A DNA stretch of 36,691 bases from Desulfobacteraceae bacterium (GTDB lineage Bacteria; Desulfobacterota; Desulfobacteria; Desulfobacterales; JAABSP01): NCBI GenBank assembly GCA_011390345.1, contig JAABSP010000050.1, positions 1 through 36,691 on the forward strand, read 5' to 3'. Under the pieces are notes generated by a model, which worked only from the letters and a program-made list of their open reading frames with translations, was not told the DNA's origin and searched no databases. Positions 20,488 through 29,198 of the stretch are shown here, piece by piece. Positions within the stretch are counted from its first letter, which is position 1. Each line of letters starts with the position of its first letter. Both the position numbers and the translations under genes were made by a program.

Positions 20488-21591
20488 TCATCCTTTAAGG
20501 GAATACTTATCCGCGATCACATTGTAGTAGGCGTTCTCCGAGACCGATCCCCAGACCCCGACCTGCTCTTTGAACTTCTTGAAGGATTCGTGGACCTTTC
20601 TCGACACCGGGTCTTTTTCGGCCTCCTCCTCCATGGTCTCCTTGGCCATCTTCCGCAGCTCGTCCAGCAGCGGATCGGGAAAGCGGATCAGCTCCACCTT
20701 GTGCTTGGTGATCAGCTCCTGGAGGGCCGCGCCGTTGCCGGCCTCGAACATGGAGAGGCTCCAGAGGTTGGTCTCCATCGCGCACATGTCGATGATCCCT
20801 TTCAGGTCTGCCGGCAGTTCATCATATTTTTTCTTGTTGAACATCACCTCCAGGCAGGTCCCGGGCTCATGCCATCCCGGATAGTAGTAGTATTGGGCCG
20901 CCTTGTAAAAGCCCATCCGGAGATCGTGCATGGGCCCAAGCCACTCGGTGGCATCGATGACGCCCCGCTCCAGGGAGGTGAAGATATCCCCCACCGGCAG
21001 CAGCACCACGGTTCCGCCGGCCTTTGCAATCACCTTTCCCCCCAGGCCCGGGATCCGCATCTTGAGCCCCTTGAAATCATCTATGGTCTCCATCTTCTTC
21101 CGGAACCAGCCGCCCATCTGCACCCCGGAATTGCCCTGGGGCCTGGCGATCAGGTTGAATGGAGCATAGACCTCCTCCCAGAGTTTGAGCCCGTCGCCGC
21201 CGTAGAACCAGGCATTGATCCCCTGGGCGTTGAGGCCGAAGGGGACCGAGGTAAACCACTGGGCTGCGGGAACCTTTCCGGCCCAGTAGTAGGCTGCGCC
21301 GCTGCCGCACTCCACAGTCCCCTGGGAGACCGCATCAAAGACGCCGAGGGCCGGAACCAGCTCTCCTGCCGCAAAGACCTGGATCTTCATCCGGCCCTCG
21401 CTCACCTCCTCCACCCGCTTGGCAAAGCGCTCTGCACCGACCTGGAGCACCGGCAGATTGGGCGGCCATGTGGTGACCATCTTCCACCGGTACTTCTTCT
21501 GGGCCAGCACGGCCGGGGCAGCCACGGCAGTAGATGCCACCGCGGCCGCGGCCGCCACACCTGTCTTCTTTAGAAATTCTCTTCTTTCCAT
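20488..21591 (-). CDS. dctP: TRAP transporter substrate-binding protein
   Basis: A 367-residue periplasmic solute receptor for a TRAP system. The N-terminus MERREFLKKTGVAAAAAV followed by an Ala-rich stretch and AVLAQ is a signal peptide of twin-arginine style, although the pair here is RR in ERREFLKK. The mature part matches the DctP/TakP class: WKMVTTWPPNLPVLQ, RMKIQVFAAGELVPALGVFDA, the arginine in the GLKMRIPGLGG segment that normally binds a substrate carboxylate, and SLERGVIDATEWLGP. This class binds 2-oxo acids, lactate and similar monocarboxylates, so an organic acid is the likely ligand. The start at 21591 is favoured over an upstream ATG by AGGAG 10 nt before it and by the signal peptide. 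Confidence 0.93.
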   Translation of the reverse strand: MERREFLKKTGVAAAAAVASTAVAAPAVLAQKKYRWKMVTTWPPNLPVLQVGAERFAKRVEEVSEGRMKIQVFAAGELVPALGVFDAVSQGTVECGSGAAYYWAGKVPAAQWFTSVPFGLNAQGINAWFYGGDGLKLWEEVYAPFNLIARPQGNSGVQMGGWFRKKMETIDDFKGLKMRIPGLGGKVIAKAGGTVVLLPVGDIFTSLERGVIDATEWLGPMHDLRMGFYKAAQYYYYPGWHEPGTCLEVMFNKKKYDELPADLKGIIDMCAMETNLWSLSMFEAGNGAALQELITKHKVELIRFPDPLLDELRKMAKETMEEEAEKDPVSRKVHESFKKFKEQVGVWGSVSENAYYNVIADKYSLKG

Positions 21592-21681
21592 TCGCTTCAA
21601 GCTCCTTTCTGGTTTGGAAGTAAACCCCATCAAAAGCGGCTCAACCCCGCTTGAACAGGAACAGAGCCGCAGGAAAGCGCA

Positions 21682-23007
21682 TCAGCGGGCAAAAACCACC
21701 GTCGGCAGCCAGGTGACCAGAACCGGGAAAAAGATCACGATTAAAAGCCCGATCAACTGGAAGATTACAAAGGGAATGATCCCTCGATAGATGTCCCCCG
21801 TACTGATCTCCGGCGGCGTCACCGCCTTGAGATAGAAGAGTGAGAACCCGAAGGGCGGTGTCATGAACGAGGTCTGAAGGTTGACCGCGATCAGGATGCA
21901 GAACCAGACCGGGTCGAAGCCGAACTCTATCATGATCGGGGCCAGCACCGGCACATGGATGAAGGTGATCTCGATGAAATCGAGGAAAAAGCCGATGACG
22001 AAGATCAGCCCCATCACCACCGCCAGCACGAACCATTTGCCGTGGGTCTCCGCGATCCCCCCCAGAAAATGTCTCACCAGCTCATCGCCGCCCATGCCCC
22101 GGAAGACCAGGCCGAAGGCCGCGGCCCCCACCAGAATGATGAAGACCATGCAGGTGAGCTGCATGGTGGCATACATCACTTCATGAAGGATCTGCAGGTT
22201 GAAGCGGCCGTTGGCGATGGTCAGGATGGTGGCCCCCACCGCGCCCACGGCAGCGGCCTCTGTAGGGGAGGCCACACCCGCGAAGATGGAGCCGAGCACC
22301 GACACCATCAGAAACAGGGGCGGAAAAAGCGCAAGACACATCCGCTTGAACATCATGAACGGGGTGATGCCGTCGAGTTCCTCCCGGGGAAGGGCCGGAG
22401 CCCTGTCGGGCCAGATCAGTGCGGCCAGCAGAATATAGAGCATATAGAGTCCGACCAGCACCAGCCCCGGAAAGACCGCTCCCATGAAAAGATCCCCCAC
22501 CGATACCCCCACAATGTCGCCGATGAGAACCAGCACAATGCTCGGGGGGATGATCTGCCCCAGGGTTCCCGAAGCCGATACGGTTCCCGTGGCCAGCTCG
22601 TGCTGATATCCCCGCTTGAGCATCGTCGGAACCGCGAGCAGCCCCATAGTCACCACCGTGGCCCCGACAATGCCGGTGGAGGCTCCCAGAAGCGCTCCCA
22701 CCAAAACCACCGAGATGGCAAGCCCCCCGCGCATCCGGCCGAAGAGAAGCCCCATCGTATCCAGCAATTCTTCAGCCAGCCCGGACCGCTCCAGCATCAC
22801 CCCCATGAAGACGAAGAGTGGAACCGCCAGCAGGGTGACGTTGGTCATGACGCCCCAGATCCTGAGCGGCAGCAGGTTGAAAAAGCCCCAGCCGAACCCT
22901 ATGAGACCGAAGAAGAGGGCTGTCCCCATGAGCGTGAAGGTGACGGGAAAGCCGAACATCAAAAGGATGGTCAGTGCAAGAAACATCCAGGCAGGCAGGT
23001 ATTCCAT
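21682..23007 (-). CDS. dctM: TRAP transporter large permease
   Basis: A 441-residue membrane protein with about 12 hydrophobic segments, the ion-coupled channel subunit of TRAP transporters. Recognisable DctM features include VPLFVFMGVMLERSGLAEEL, GASTGIVGATVVTMGLLAVP, GTLGQIIPPSIVLVLIGDI, FAGVASPTEAAAVGAVGA and the C-terminal FMTPPFGFSLFYLKAVTPP. Length is in the family range. It sits between dctQ (21 bp upstream) and dctP (about 90 bp downstream) in the order Q-M-P. Confidence 0.96.
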   Translation of the reverse strand: MEYLPAWMFLALTILLMFGFPVTFTLMGTALFFGLIGFGWGFFNLLPLRIWGVMTNVTLLAVPLFVFMGVMLERSGLAEELLDTMGLLFGRMRGGLAISVVLVGALLGASTGIVGATVVTMGLLAVPTMLKRGYQHELATGTVSASGTLGQIIPPSIVLVLIGDIVGVSVGDLFMGAVFPGLVLVGLYMLYILLAALIWPDRAPALPREELDGITPFMMFKRMCLALFPPLFLMVSVLGSIFAGVASPTEAAAVGAVGATILTIANGRFNLQILHEVMYATMQLTCMVFIILVGAAAFGLVFRGMGGDELVRHFLGGIAETHGKWFVLAVVMGLIFVIGFFLDFIEITFIHVPVLAPIMIEFGFDPVWFCILIAVNLQTSFMTPPFGFSLFYLKAVTPPEISTGDIYRGIIPFVIFQLIGLLIVIFFPVLVTWLPTVVFAR

Positions 23008-23028
23008 GGAAAATCTCCTCTTTATTCC

Positions 23029-23847
23029 CTATGGGGTTTCCGCATCGACAAGAATTTCAGCCTCTTTCAGGATCAGGGCGCGGTACCGGCCCACAAGCGC
23101 GAGCTTGATCCGGATCTCCTCGGACTCTGCAGACATATCCACGATCTCCGGTTTTACCATATCATCCTCACCGGTTTTGCAGATCCTTCCTTTCAGGGCA
23201 TTTATAAAGGTATCTTTTTCCTTGAAGGAGTGGTTTTGAAGGGACCTGAACTCCGGCTCGATCATCTCTGCTGAAACCCCTTTTCCCTTCAGCCGCATCA
23301 GCAGCCGATCAAGAACATGTTCGTCGATCCCGTACCGGATCTCCCTGCCCCTGATTCCGAAAAAGCTCTTGATCCCCAGCGAGATCCCCTGAAGGGTGAT
23401 GAGGATAAAGCCGGCCGGAATGGTCCCCTTAATGATAAAGCGGTAGGGAATGCCGCCAGGGTCCGGCGAGCCTTCGTATATGACCCAGGAATTGTAGACA
23501 AAGTTGTAGGAGCTTACCATGATCATGTAGCAGCCCGGCAGCAGGAAGATGAAGACGCCGAGAAAGTTGATCCAGGCCTGGCCCTTGGGGCTGAGCTGCT
23601 GATAGAAGATATCCACCCGGACATGGCCGTCTTTGAGCAGGGTGTAGCCGGCGCCCATGAGAAAGATGAACGCGAAAAGATGCCATTCCAGCTCCTGGAC
23701 GAAGACGTAGCTGGTATTCAAGGCATAGCGCATCACCACATCCACGAAGACCACTATCACGACGAGAAACGTCACCCACGCCACAACATAGCCGACCCAC
23801 TCATTGAGCTGGTCGATCCACCGGCAGATCGCTTTTAGAAATTTCAT
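23029..23847 (-). CDS. dctQ: TRAP transporter small permease with a long C-terminal extension
   Basis: The small membrane subunit of the TRAP system, 272 residues, with four hydrophobic segments at about 20-38, 57-72, 92-112 and 138-160. The family motif region FVQELEWHLFAFIFLMGAGYTL and the following KDGHVRVDIFY are clear, with TLQGISLGIKSF closing the last helix. DctQ proteins are usually about 160-200 residues. Here roughly 107 residues continue past the last helix (about 166-272) as a charged, soluble, partly helical segment (RLLMRLKGKGVSAEMIE; EEIRIKLALVGRYRALILKE). It should lie in the cytoplasm. I see no frameshift or second start, so the extension seems native. First gene of the TRAP operon. 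Confidence 0.92.
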   Translation of the reverse strand: MKFLKAICRWIDQLNEWVGYVVAWVTFLVVIVVFVDVVMRYALNTSYVFVQELEWHLFAFIFLMGAGYTLLKDGHVRVDIFYQQLSPKGQAWINFLGVFIFLLPGCYMIMVSSYNFVYNSWVIYEGSPDPGGIPYRFIIKGTIPAGFILITLQGISLGIKSFFGIRGREIRYGIDEHVLDRLLMRLKGKGVSAEMIEPEFRSLQNHSFKEKDTFINALKGRICKTGEDDMVKPEIVDMSAESEEIRIKLALVGRYRALILKEAEILVDAETP

Positions 23848-23991
23848 GGCCTTTGCTCAACTTTCATCGATCGTGAACCGATCCGGTTTAAGAATCCATT
23901 TGTTTTTCAAAAAGAATTTCATGGGCCCATCCCCGACTGCTCTCCTCCGAATTCTTCCGATTCTTCCGGCACAGGAATTACACCAGATTTT

Positions 23992-24020
23992 TTAATACGA
24001 TATTATTTACTAAAGATCAA
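23992..24020 (-). promoter_or_regulatory. candidate promoter of the TRAP operon
   Basis: On the minus strand TTGATC (24015-24020) and TATTAA (23992-23997) are spaced by exactly 17 nt. The segment is markedly AT-rich compared with its surroundings and lies in the 257-bp divergent gap between dctQ and the argA-like gene, giving a leader of about 140 nt. Confidence 0.5.
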
Positions 24021-24104
24021 TAGATAGACTGAATAAAATTTAATTTTATGGGGGAGAAGATCCCTCTTTTTCTTTATCCTCTATCCGTGTTATAACCCCT
24101 CTCC

Positions 24105-24611
24105 ATGATCCGAAAAGCGACCATACAGGATGTCAAAACAATATACGGACTTCTCCAGATCTTCGGAAAACAGGGGGATCTGCTGCCCCGGCCCCTGACC
24201 CGGATCTATGATCATTTGAGAGACTTCTGGGTCTATGAGGATGAGGCCGAGATGAAGGTGAGAGGCTGTTGCGCACTACAGTTCTGCTGGGAGGATCTGG
24301 CCGAAGTCCGCTCGCTTGCGGTCCATCCCGAGGTTCAGAGGGCGGGCATCGGGGAGAAGCTGGTCATGGCGGCCATCGAGGAGGCCATCTCCTACGATAT
24401 CAAGAAGCTCTTCACCCTGACCTATCGGCCCGACTTCTTCTCCCGCTTCGGCTTCTTCCGGATCGACAGGACCGATCTGCCCTTAAAGATATGGGGAGAC
24501 TGCCTCTTGTGCGTCAAGTTCCCGGATTGCGACGAGACCGCCATGATGCGGGAGTTGAATGGGGGCATGAGCCTTCCGGAAACGCCCCTTTCGGATCAGC
24601 TTCCCGAATAG
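24105..24611 (+). CDS. GNAT N-acetyltransferase, short ArgA-type (probable N-acetylglutamate synthase)
   Basis: A 168-residue GNAT protein. The acetyl-CoA-binding loop is VHPEVQRAGIGEKLV after EVRSLAV, and the C-terminal segment DLPLKIWGDCLLCVKFPDCDETAM resembles that of the short, single-domain N-acetylglutamate synthases found in several bacterial groups, which start arginine biosynthesis by acetylating glutamate. It lacks the amino-acid-kinase domain of classic ArgA. Other arginine genes are not nearby, so the substrate is not proven. No strong ribosome binding site is visible before the ATG. Its 3' end overlaps the converging gene at 24596 by 16 bp. Confidence 0.8.
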   Translation: MIRKATIQDVKTIYGLLQIFGKQGDLLPRPLTRIYDHLRDFWVYEDEAEMKVRGCCALQFCWEDLAEVRSLAVHPEVQRAGIGEKLVMAAIEEAISYDIKKLFTLTYRPDFFSRFGFFRIDRTDLPLKIWGDCLLCVKFPDCDETAMMRELNGGMSLPETPLSDQLPE

Positions 24612-25666
24612 ATGATATTGATGGGCAGGGGCGGATACTTCCAGACCCCGGGCTTGGGCATGATCTGCTGCCGTCCCACGGTGAGCCAGTTTAGATCCGG
24701 CTTCATCTCCCTGAGCTTTCCGTCCTCCGGGGGCCGGGCCTGTTCCGTCGGGAAATAGGTGGTCTGAAAGATGCAGACCCCATGGTCGTCTTCCTTTGCC
24801 ACCATATAGTTGTTCCGGAAGGTGCGGACGCCGAGTTGATTGGCCTCCGCGATCTGCTGGGTCTCTTTGGGGTTGAACCGGACCAGCACCGATTTGTTGA
24901 CCCCACGCTCGGAGATCCGGATGATGGCCCGGCTCTCGCTGCTGCCGGCATAGACTGTGGTGATGCAGGGGATCCGCTTGAGATACTGGGCCGCGACAAT
25001 GGCCGCGGTTCTCCTTCCCCCCACCATCACCGGCAGGCCGTAATACTCGAAGAACTTCTTCTGGATGTCCTCGGCGTACTTGTCCCCCTTCTCATACAGA
25101 TCCTTGGAGATATACCGGAGGCTTCGAGCCAGACCCTCGGCCCCGTCCGCGATGGGCCAGTCGATGCGGACGTGGAAATGGCTCAAAGAGTAGCGGCACC
25201 GGGTCTGGGAGCTGGGGTCCCGCTGGATCAGCAGGGCATAATCCACCGGCAGCAGGGTCTTTAAAAAATCGAAGAAGTGCGCGGTATCCAGATACTTGTG
25301 ATACCGGTCGAACTCCTTTTTCATGGGCAGGGTCTTGGAGCGCAGGAGGTTGGTCTTGGTGGTCCGGTTGACGTCGAAGAACCGGATATACTTCTTGTGA
25401 ATGGCCGGAATCGTATCCTCGACAAAGATCACAAGAAATGCGTTGTGGCACTCGTACTCCACATCGGGCAGGAGGGCCCGGGGCTTGAGTTCCCGCTTCT
25501 CCACAAAGGGATAGGGGATGTTCCGTTCCATGAAATTGTTGTAGGAATCGAGCAGGCCATAATCCATGATGAACTGGTCGAGTTCATCCCGCAGCAGTTC
25601 ATAGTAGGACCGCCGCAGGCGGTTTGCATGACTCAGTTCCTCCCTTACGCTCCAGTGCGACAACAT
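24596..25666 (-). CDS. uncharacterised protein, 356 residues
   Basis: A soluble-looking 356-residue protein I cannot assign. The N-terminal third is helical (RRSYYELLRDELDQFIMDY). The middle contains aromatic- and histidine-rich stretches (HKKYIRFFDVNRTTKTN; SLSHFHVRIDWPIADGAEGL), and a C-terminal region has beta-type segments (GVNKSVLVRFNPKE; DDHGVCIFQTTYFP). No signal peptide or membrane helix is present. The ATG follows GGGAG closely. Balanced composition and length argue for a real gene. It overlaps the converging argA-like gene by 16 bp at the 3' ends, and has its own upstream gap with a possible promoter. Confidence 0.8.
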   Translation of the reverse strand: MLSHWSVREELSHANRLRRSYYELLRDELDQFIMDYGLLDSYNNFMERNIPYPFVEKRELKPRALLPDVEYECHNAFLVIFVEDTIPAIHKKYIRFFDVNRTTKTNLLRSKTLPMKKEFDRYHKYLDTAHFFDFLKTLLPVDYALLIQRDPSSQTRCRYSLSHFHVRIDWPIADGAEGLARSLRYISKDLYEKGDKYAEDIQKKFFEYYGLPVMVGGRRTAAIVAAQYLKRIPCITTVYAGSSESRAIIRISERGVNKSVLVRFNPKETQQIAEANQLGVRTFRNNYMVAKEDDHGVCIFQTTYFPTEQARPPEDGKLREMKPDLNWLTVGRQQIMPKPGVWKYPPLPINIIYSGS

Positions 25667-25698
25667 TCACTCCCGCTCTTTTCGAATCTTCGACAAAT

Positions 25699-25729
25699 GT
25701 TATAAAGAAAAAATTCCGGCTGGGGCCAA
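25699..25729 (-). promoter_or_regulatory. weak candidate promoter for the 356-residue protein
   Basis: On the minus strand TATAAC (25699-25704), one mismatch from TATAAT, sits 33 nt upstream of the ATG. A TTGGCC (25724-25729) lies upstream at a long 19-nt spacing. The -10 is the persuasive part. Confidence 0.3.
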
Positions 25730-25829
25730 TATGCACCGATCGAAACCTGGGGTCAATGGGACGGCAGCAGTAATCGCCGGTAGAAAAACCCTGCTTTGTC
25801 TCATCATTTTTTCACCGCCTCAAGCGCAA

Positions 25830-25869
25830 TCCACCATCATCCACCAGCCACTATCCACCAACCACCATT
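25830..25869. repeat. cluster of ATCCACCA-like microrepeats downstream of pgk
   Basis: Just after the pgk stop (reading the minus strand) several near-copies of (A)TCCACCA occur in tandem with small variations: ATCCACCATC, ATCCACCAGC, ATCCACCAAC and CACCATTC. They form a low-complexity C/A-rich tract, with a G/T-rich transcript on the minus strand. No terminator hairpin is seen here. Confidence 0.55.
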
Positions 25870-27060
25870 CTACCCTTTCCCCACCCCATCCAGCGCCGCA
25901 ACCCCCGGCAGCGGCTTCCCCTCCATCAGGGTCAGAAACGCGCCGCCCCCTGTGGAGATGAAGTCGATCTTGTCGGCCTGGCCCGACATATGGACTGCGG
26001 TGTCGGTATCGCCGCCGCCCACAATAGATAGGGCATCGGCATTTGCCACGGTCTTGACCAGGGAAAGGGTTCCCCTGCTGAAGGGCTCCATCTCGAAGAC
26101 CCCCATTGGGCCGTTCCAGATAATCGTCTTGGCATCGGCCAAGGCTTTGTCATACTCCTTCGTAGTCTCCGGGCCGATGTCGAGGGCCATCCACCCATCC
26201 GGAATCTCCTGTGCGGAAACCGTTTTGGTCTCAGCGCTCTTTTCCATCTTCTGCGCCACCACGAAATCGGTCGGCAGATAGAAGTCGATGCCGGCCTTTT
26301 CCGCTTTTTCCATCACCGATCCGGCCGAATCGAGCAGGTCGTCCTCCACCTTGGATGACCCTACGGAGATCCCCTTCTTCTTTAAAAAGGTGTTGGCCAT
26401 CGCGCCGCCGATGATGATTTTGTTCACATGGGAGAGCATGTTCTCCAGAGCCTTGAGCTTGCTGGAGACCTTGGCCCCGCCGATGATCGCGACCAGGGGC
26501 CGCTTGGGATCGGCCATCGCCTTTTCGAAATAGTCGAGTTCCTTCTGCAGCAGCAGACCCGCGCCGGCTTCGGAAACATGTTTCGTGATCGCGGAGACCG
26601 AGGCATGTGCCCGGTGGCAGACCGCAAAGGCATCATTTATATAGACATCGCAGAGCGCGGCCAGTTCTTTAGCAAAGTCGTCGCTGTTCTTCTTCTCCCC
26701 CGGATGGAACCGGAGATTTTCCAGAAGGAGGACATCTCCTGCATTCATTTCGGAGACCATCTTTTTGACATCCTCGCCGATGCAGTCGGGCGCGAGCTTC
26801 ACCTTTTTTTCCAGAAGCTTTTCCAGACGCTCGGCCACGGGAGAGAGGCTGAACTTGTCATCGGGCTTTCCGTCGGGCCTTCCCATGTGAGACATGAGAA
26901 TGACCTTGGCCTTTTTGTCCACGGCCTTCCGAATGGTGGGAAGGGCTCCGGTGATCCGGGAATCATCGGTGATCTTTCCTTCATCATCCAACGGCACATT
27001 GAAATCGACCCGGCAGAGCACCCGCTTTCCGTCGATCTTCAATTCATCCATCCGCTTCAT
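25870..27060 (-). CDS. pgk: phosphoglycerate kinase
   Basis: A 396-residue glycolytic/gluconeogenic enzyme that interconverts 1,3-bisphosphoglycerate + ADP with 3-phosphoglycerate + ATP. Signatures: [19 protein letters not shown] with the substrate-binding Dx[61 protein letters not shown] and the C-terminal [12 protein letters not shown] and [21 protein letters not shown] split over the nucleotide site. Normal length. The first ATG has AGGAGG at 5-nt spacing. It follows the small cysteine-rich gene by 55 bp and is the last gene of the run from the AI-2E-family permease. Confidence 0.98.
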   Translation of the reverse strand: MKRMDELKIDGKRVLCRVDFNVPLDDEGKITDDSRITGALPTIRKAVDKKAKVILMSHMGRPDGKPDDKFSLSPVAERLEKLLEKKVKLAPDCIGEDVKKMVSEMNAGDVLLLENLRFHPGEKKNSDDFAKELAALCDVYINDAFAVCHRAHASVSAITKHVSEAGAGLLLQKELDYFEKAMADPKRPLVAIIGGAKVSSKLKALENMLSHVNKIIIGGAMANTFLKKKGISVGSSKVEDDLLDSAGSVMEKAEKAGIDFYLPTDFVVAQKMEKSAETKTVSAQEIPDGWMALDIGPETTKEYDKALADAKTIIWNGPMGVFEMEPFSRGTLSLVKTVANADALSIVGGGDTDTAVHMSGQADKIDFISTGGGAFLTLMEGKPLPGVAALDGVGKG

Positions 27061-27115
27061 GATCTCCTCCTTTCGGTTTTTGGATTCCGATTATTTGAGC
27101 CGATCTTTCTTCGGC

Positions 27116-27376
27116 CTATCTATCTTTCTTTAATTGATGGAGTGCCTTCTTTTTGGCCCAGCGCTCGAAAAATCCCATTCTGCCGGACCTGTAGCTCCGG
27201 TCCACCTTTTCCTCCTGCACCTTGGGGCCGTCGGGGCCGTTGATGGCCTCACGCAGGCAGGGGGTCTTTTCGGGGCAGGCCATGCAGGATTCCGGGGTAT
27301 GGCGGAGCCCGTCATCGCCCATGGGAAATACTTTTTCCATCTGACCGAAGCAGGAACATTTTTCTGGGTCCGTCAT
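27116..27376 (-). CDS. small cysteine-rich protein, unknown function
   Basis: An 86-residue soluble protein. Five cysteines are clustered in the first half (7, 9, 31, 34, 40: KCSCF and CMACPEKTPC), a pattern that could bind Zn or an Fe-S centre. The C-terminal half is basic and helical (GFFERWAKKKALHQLKKD). The start is the ATG at 27376, with AAAGGAG 6 nt upstream; an in-frame TTG at 27424 that touches the radC stop is less likely. It lies between radC and pgk on the same strand, so co-transcription is likely. No family is recognised. Confidence 0.75.
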   Translation of the reverse strand: MTDPEKCSCFGQMEKVFPMGDDGLRHTPESCMACPEKTPCLREAINGPDGPKVQEEKVDRSYRSGRMGFFERWAKKKALHQLKKDR

Positions 27377-27420
27377 GCCTTCTCCTTTGCATTTCTCTGT
27401 TTCCGGCTTCTCTTTGGGGC

Positions 27421-28188
27421 TCAAACGTCGCTGGTCTCCTTTTTCATCCGCGCAATATAGCCGGCATCCGCGAAGCTGAAATATCGGTTGTCGCCGATGA
27501 CCAGATGCTCATGAACCGTGATCCCCACGATCCCGCAGGCCGAGACGAGCTGCCGGGTGATCGCGATGTCCTCGGCTGAGGGCTGAGGATCTCCCGAAGG
27601 ATGGTTGTGGGCGAAGATCAGGGCCGCGGCATGGTGATCCAGCGCGGCCTTCACCACCTCTCTCGGATAGACAGCGCTTGCCGTCAGTGTCCCCTCGAAG
27701 AGGGTTTCAGCCGCGATGATCCGGTTTTTGGCATCCAGAAAGAGTACCTTGAAGCACTCCCGGGTCTTGTGCTGCAGGGTCTGGTAGAGGTAGTCGAACA
27801 GCTCTTTGGAGTTGTGGACATCCTTTGCCTCCTGAACCCGGGCCTCCATATACCGGTCTGCCACCGCCTTGATCAGCTTGATGCCCAAAACATTGGTTGG
27901 CCCGATGCCGTCGATCTCCTGCAGTTCCTTTGGGGAAGCCTCCAATACTCCCTGCAGGGTCTTGAACCGCTTCAGCGCCGCCTTTGCCCGTTCCTTGCAG
28001 TCCTTTCTCGGCGTCGCCAGCGTCATCAGCAGCTCGATGACTTCATAGTCGGCAAACCCGTCGATCCCGGACCGGAGAAACCGCTCTCTAAGCCGCTTCC
28101 GATGGCCTGCGCCCTTATGCTCTTCAGGCTTCTCTTTCGGCAGATCTACCCGCGTGTCGGCAACTTTCAGGCCGTTCTTACCGCTCAT
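27421..28188 (-). CDS. radC: RadC/YicR-family JAB-domain protein
   Basis: A 255-residue RadC protein. The N-terminal helix-hairpin-helix-like part (ELQEIDGIGPTNVLGIKLIKA) is followed by the JAMM/MPN+ metalloprotease-like domain with HNHPSGDPQPSAED (His-x-His, Ser and Asp ligands), then VGITVHEHLVIGDNRYFSFAD. Despite the name, a role in DNA repair is not established for this family. The N-terminal 25 residues are extra and Lys/Glu-rich. Its ATG lies inside the last codons of gpsA (11-bp overlap), so it is translationally coupled. Confidence 0.93.
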   Translation of the reverse strand: MSGKNGLKVADTRVDLPKEKPEEHKGAGHRKRLRERFLRSGIDGFADYEVIELLMTLATPRKDCKERAKAALKRFKTLQGVLEASPKELQEIDGIGPTNVLGIKLIKAVADRYMEARVQEAKDVHNSKELFDYLYQTLQHKTRECFKVLFLDAKNRIIAAETLFEGTLTASAVYPREVVKAALDHHAAALIFAHNHPSGDPQPSAEDIAITRQLVSACGIVGITVHEHLVIGDNRYFSFADAGYIARMKKETSDV

Positions 28189-29191
28189 CCAGCTCGTCCT
28201 TGAGATCCCGAGTCATCAGCCGGTAGAGCGCCTCCTGGGGAGATGTATCTTCATATAGAATATGGTAAACCTCTTCTGTGATCGGCATCTCAACCCCGAC
28301 CTTTCTGGAGAGGTTATAGACCGATTTTGCCGTCTTCACCCCTTCGGCCACCATCCGCATCTCGGCCAGGATCTCGGGAAGCTTTCTCCCCTCCCCCAGC
28401 TTCTTGCCCACGGTATGGTTCCGGCTAAGATCGCCGGTGCAGGTGAGCACCAGATCCCCGATGCCGGCCAGGCCCGTGAAGGTTCTCGGGTTTGCCCCGA
28501 GCTTCAGCCCCAGTCGCCGCATCTCGGTCAACCCTCTGGTAATCAAAGCGGCCCGGGTGTTCAGCCCCAGCCCGAGGCCGTCTACGATGCCGGCCGCCAG
28601 CGCGATCACGTTTTTCACCGATCCGCCAAGTTCCACCCCGATAACATCGTCGTTGGTATAGACCCGGAAGTGGGGCGTGACAAAGACCTGCTGCACAAAA
28701 CGGGCCGTCTCCATATCTTTGGAGGCCGCTGTCACCACCGTCGGCACAAGCCGCGCCACCTCCCTCGCGAAGCTCGGACCGGAGAGCACCGCAAGACGGC
28801 CCTCGTCGATCCCGAGATTCTCCTTCAGCACCCCGGACATGGTGAGATGGGTCTTGTTCTCGATCCCCTTTGAAGCCGAGACCACCACCGCTTCCTCATT
28901 TAAAAACCCCCGCATCCGGCCCGCCATATCCCGCATGAAATGGGAGGGAACCACCACCAGCACCAGATCCTTGTCCCGGACAACAGCTTCGAGATCATCT
29001 GTGGGATGGAGGTTTTCCGAAAGGGGGATATCGGGCAGAAAGACCCGGTTGACCCGCTCGGTTATGATCTGCTCCCGGACATCGGCCTCAAATGTCCAAA
29101 GATCGATGGCGTATCCCTTCATTCCCAGCAGATTGGCCAGTGCGGTCCCCCAACTGCCCGCGCCCACCACGCCGATCTTTACCGCTTCCAT
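28178..29191 (-). CDS. gpsA: NAD(P)-dependent glycerol-3-phosphate dehydrogenase
   Basis: A 337-residue enzyme that reduces dihydroxyacetone phosphate to sn-glycerol 3-phosphate for phospholipid synthesis. Motifs are IGVVGAGSWGTALANLL (Rossmann fold), VVSASKGIE, LSGPSFAREV, ELGGSVKNVIALAAGI with the catalytic lysine, and GLAGIGDLVLTCTGDLSRN. The start at 29191 has GAGGTG 8 nt upstream and opens directly on the Rossmann strand; a longer frame running into gyrA has no support. It begins 7 nt after the gyrA stop. Confidence 0.96.
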   Translation of the reverse strand: MEAVKIGVVGAGSWGTALANLLGMKGYAIDLWTFEADVREQIITERVNRVFLPDIPLSENLHPTDDLEAVVRDKDLVLVVVPSHFMRDMAGRMRGFLNEEAVVVSASKGIENKTHLTMSGVLKENLGIDEGRLAVLSGPSFAREVARLVPTVVTAASKDMETARFVQQVFVTPHFRVYTNDDVIGVELGGSVKNVIALAAGIVDGLGLGLNTRAALITRGLTEMRRLGLKLGANPRTFTGLAGIGDLVLTCTGDLSRNHTVGKKLGEGRKLPEILAEMRMVAEGVKTAKSVYNLSRKVGVEMPITEEVYHILYEDTSPQEALYRLMTRDLKDELDER

Positions 29192-29198
29192 ATCCAGA

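Noticed and set aside
23970-23990. Possible sigma54 site (GGCAC...TTAC) upstream of the argA-like gene
   Set aside because: The -12 element lacks the essential GC and the spacing is off, so it is not supported.
24105-25666. Toxin-antitoxin pair formed by the GNAT protein and its neighbour
   Set aside because: GNAT toxins pair with a small DNA-binding antitoxin on the same strand; here the neighbour is large and convergent, and the GNAT matches the short ArgA type.
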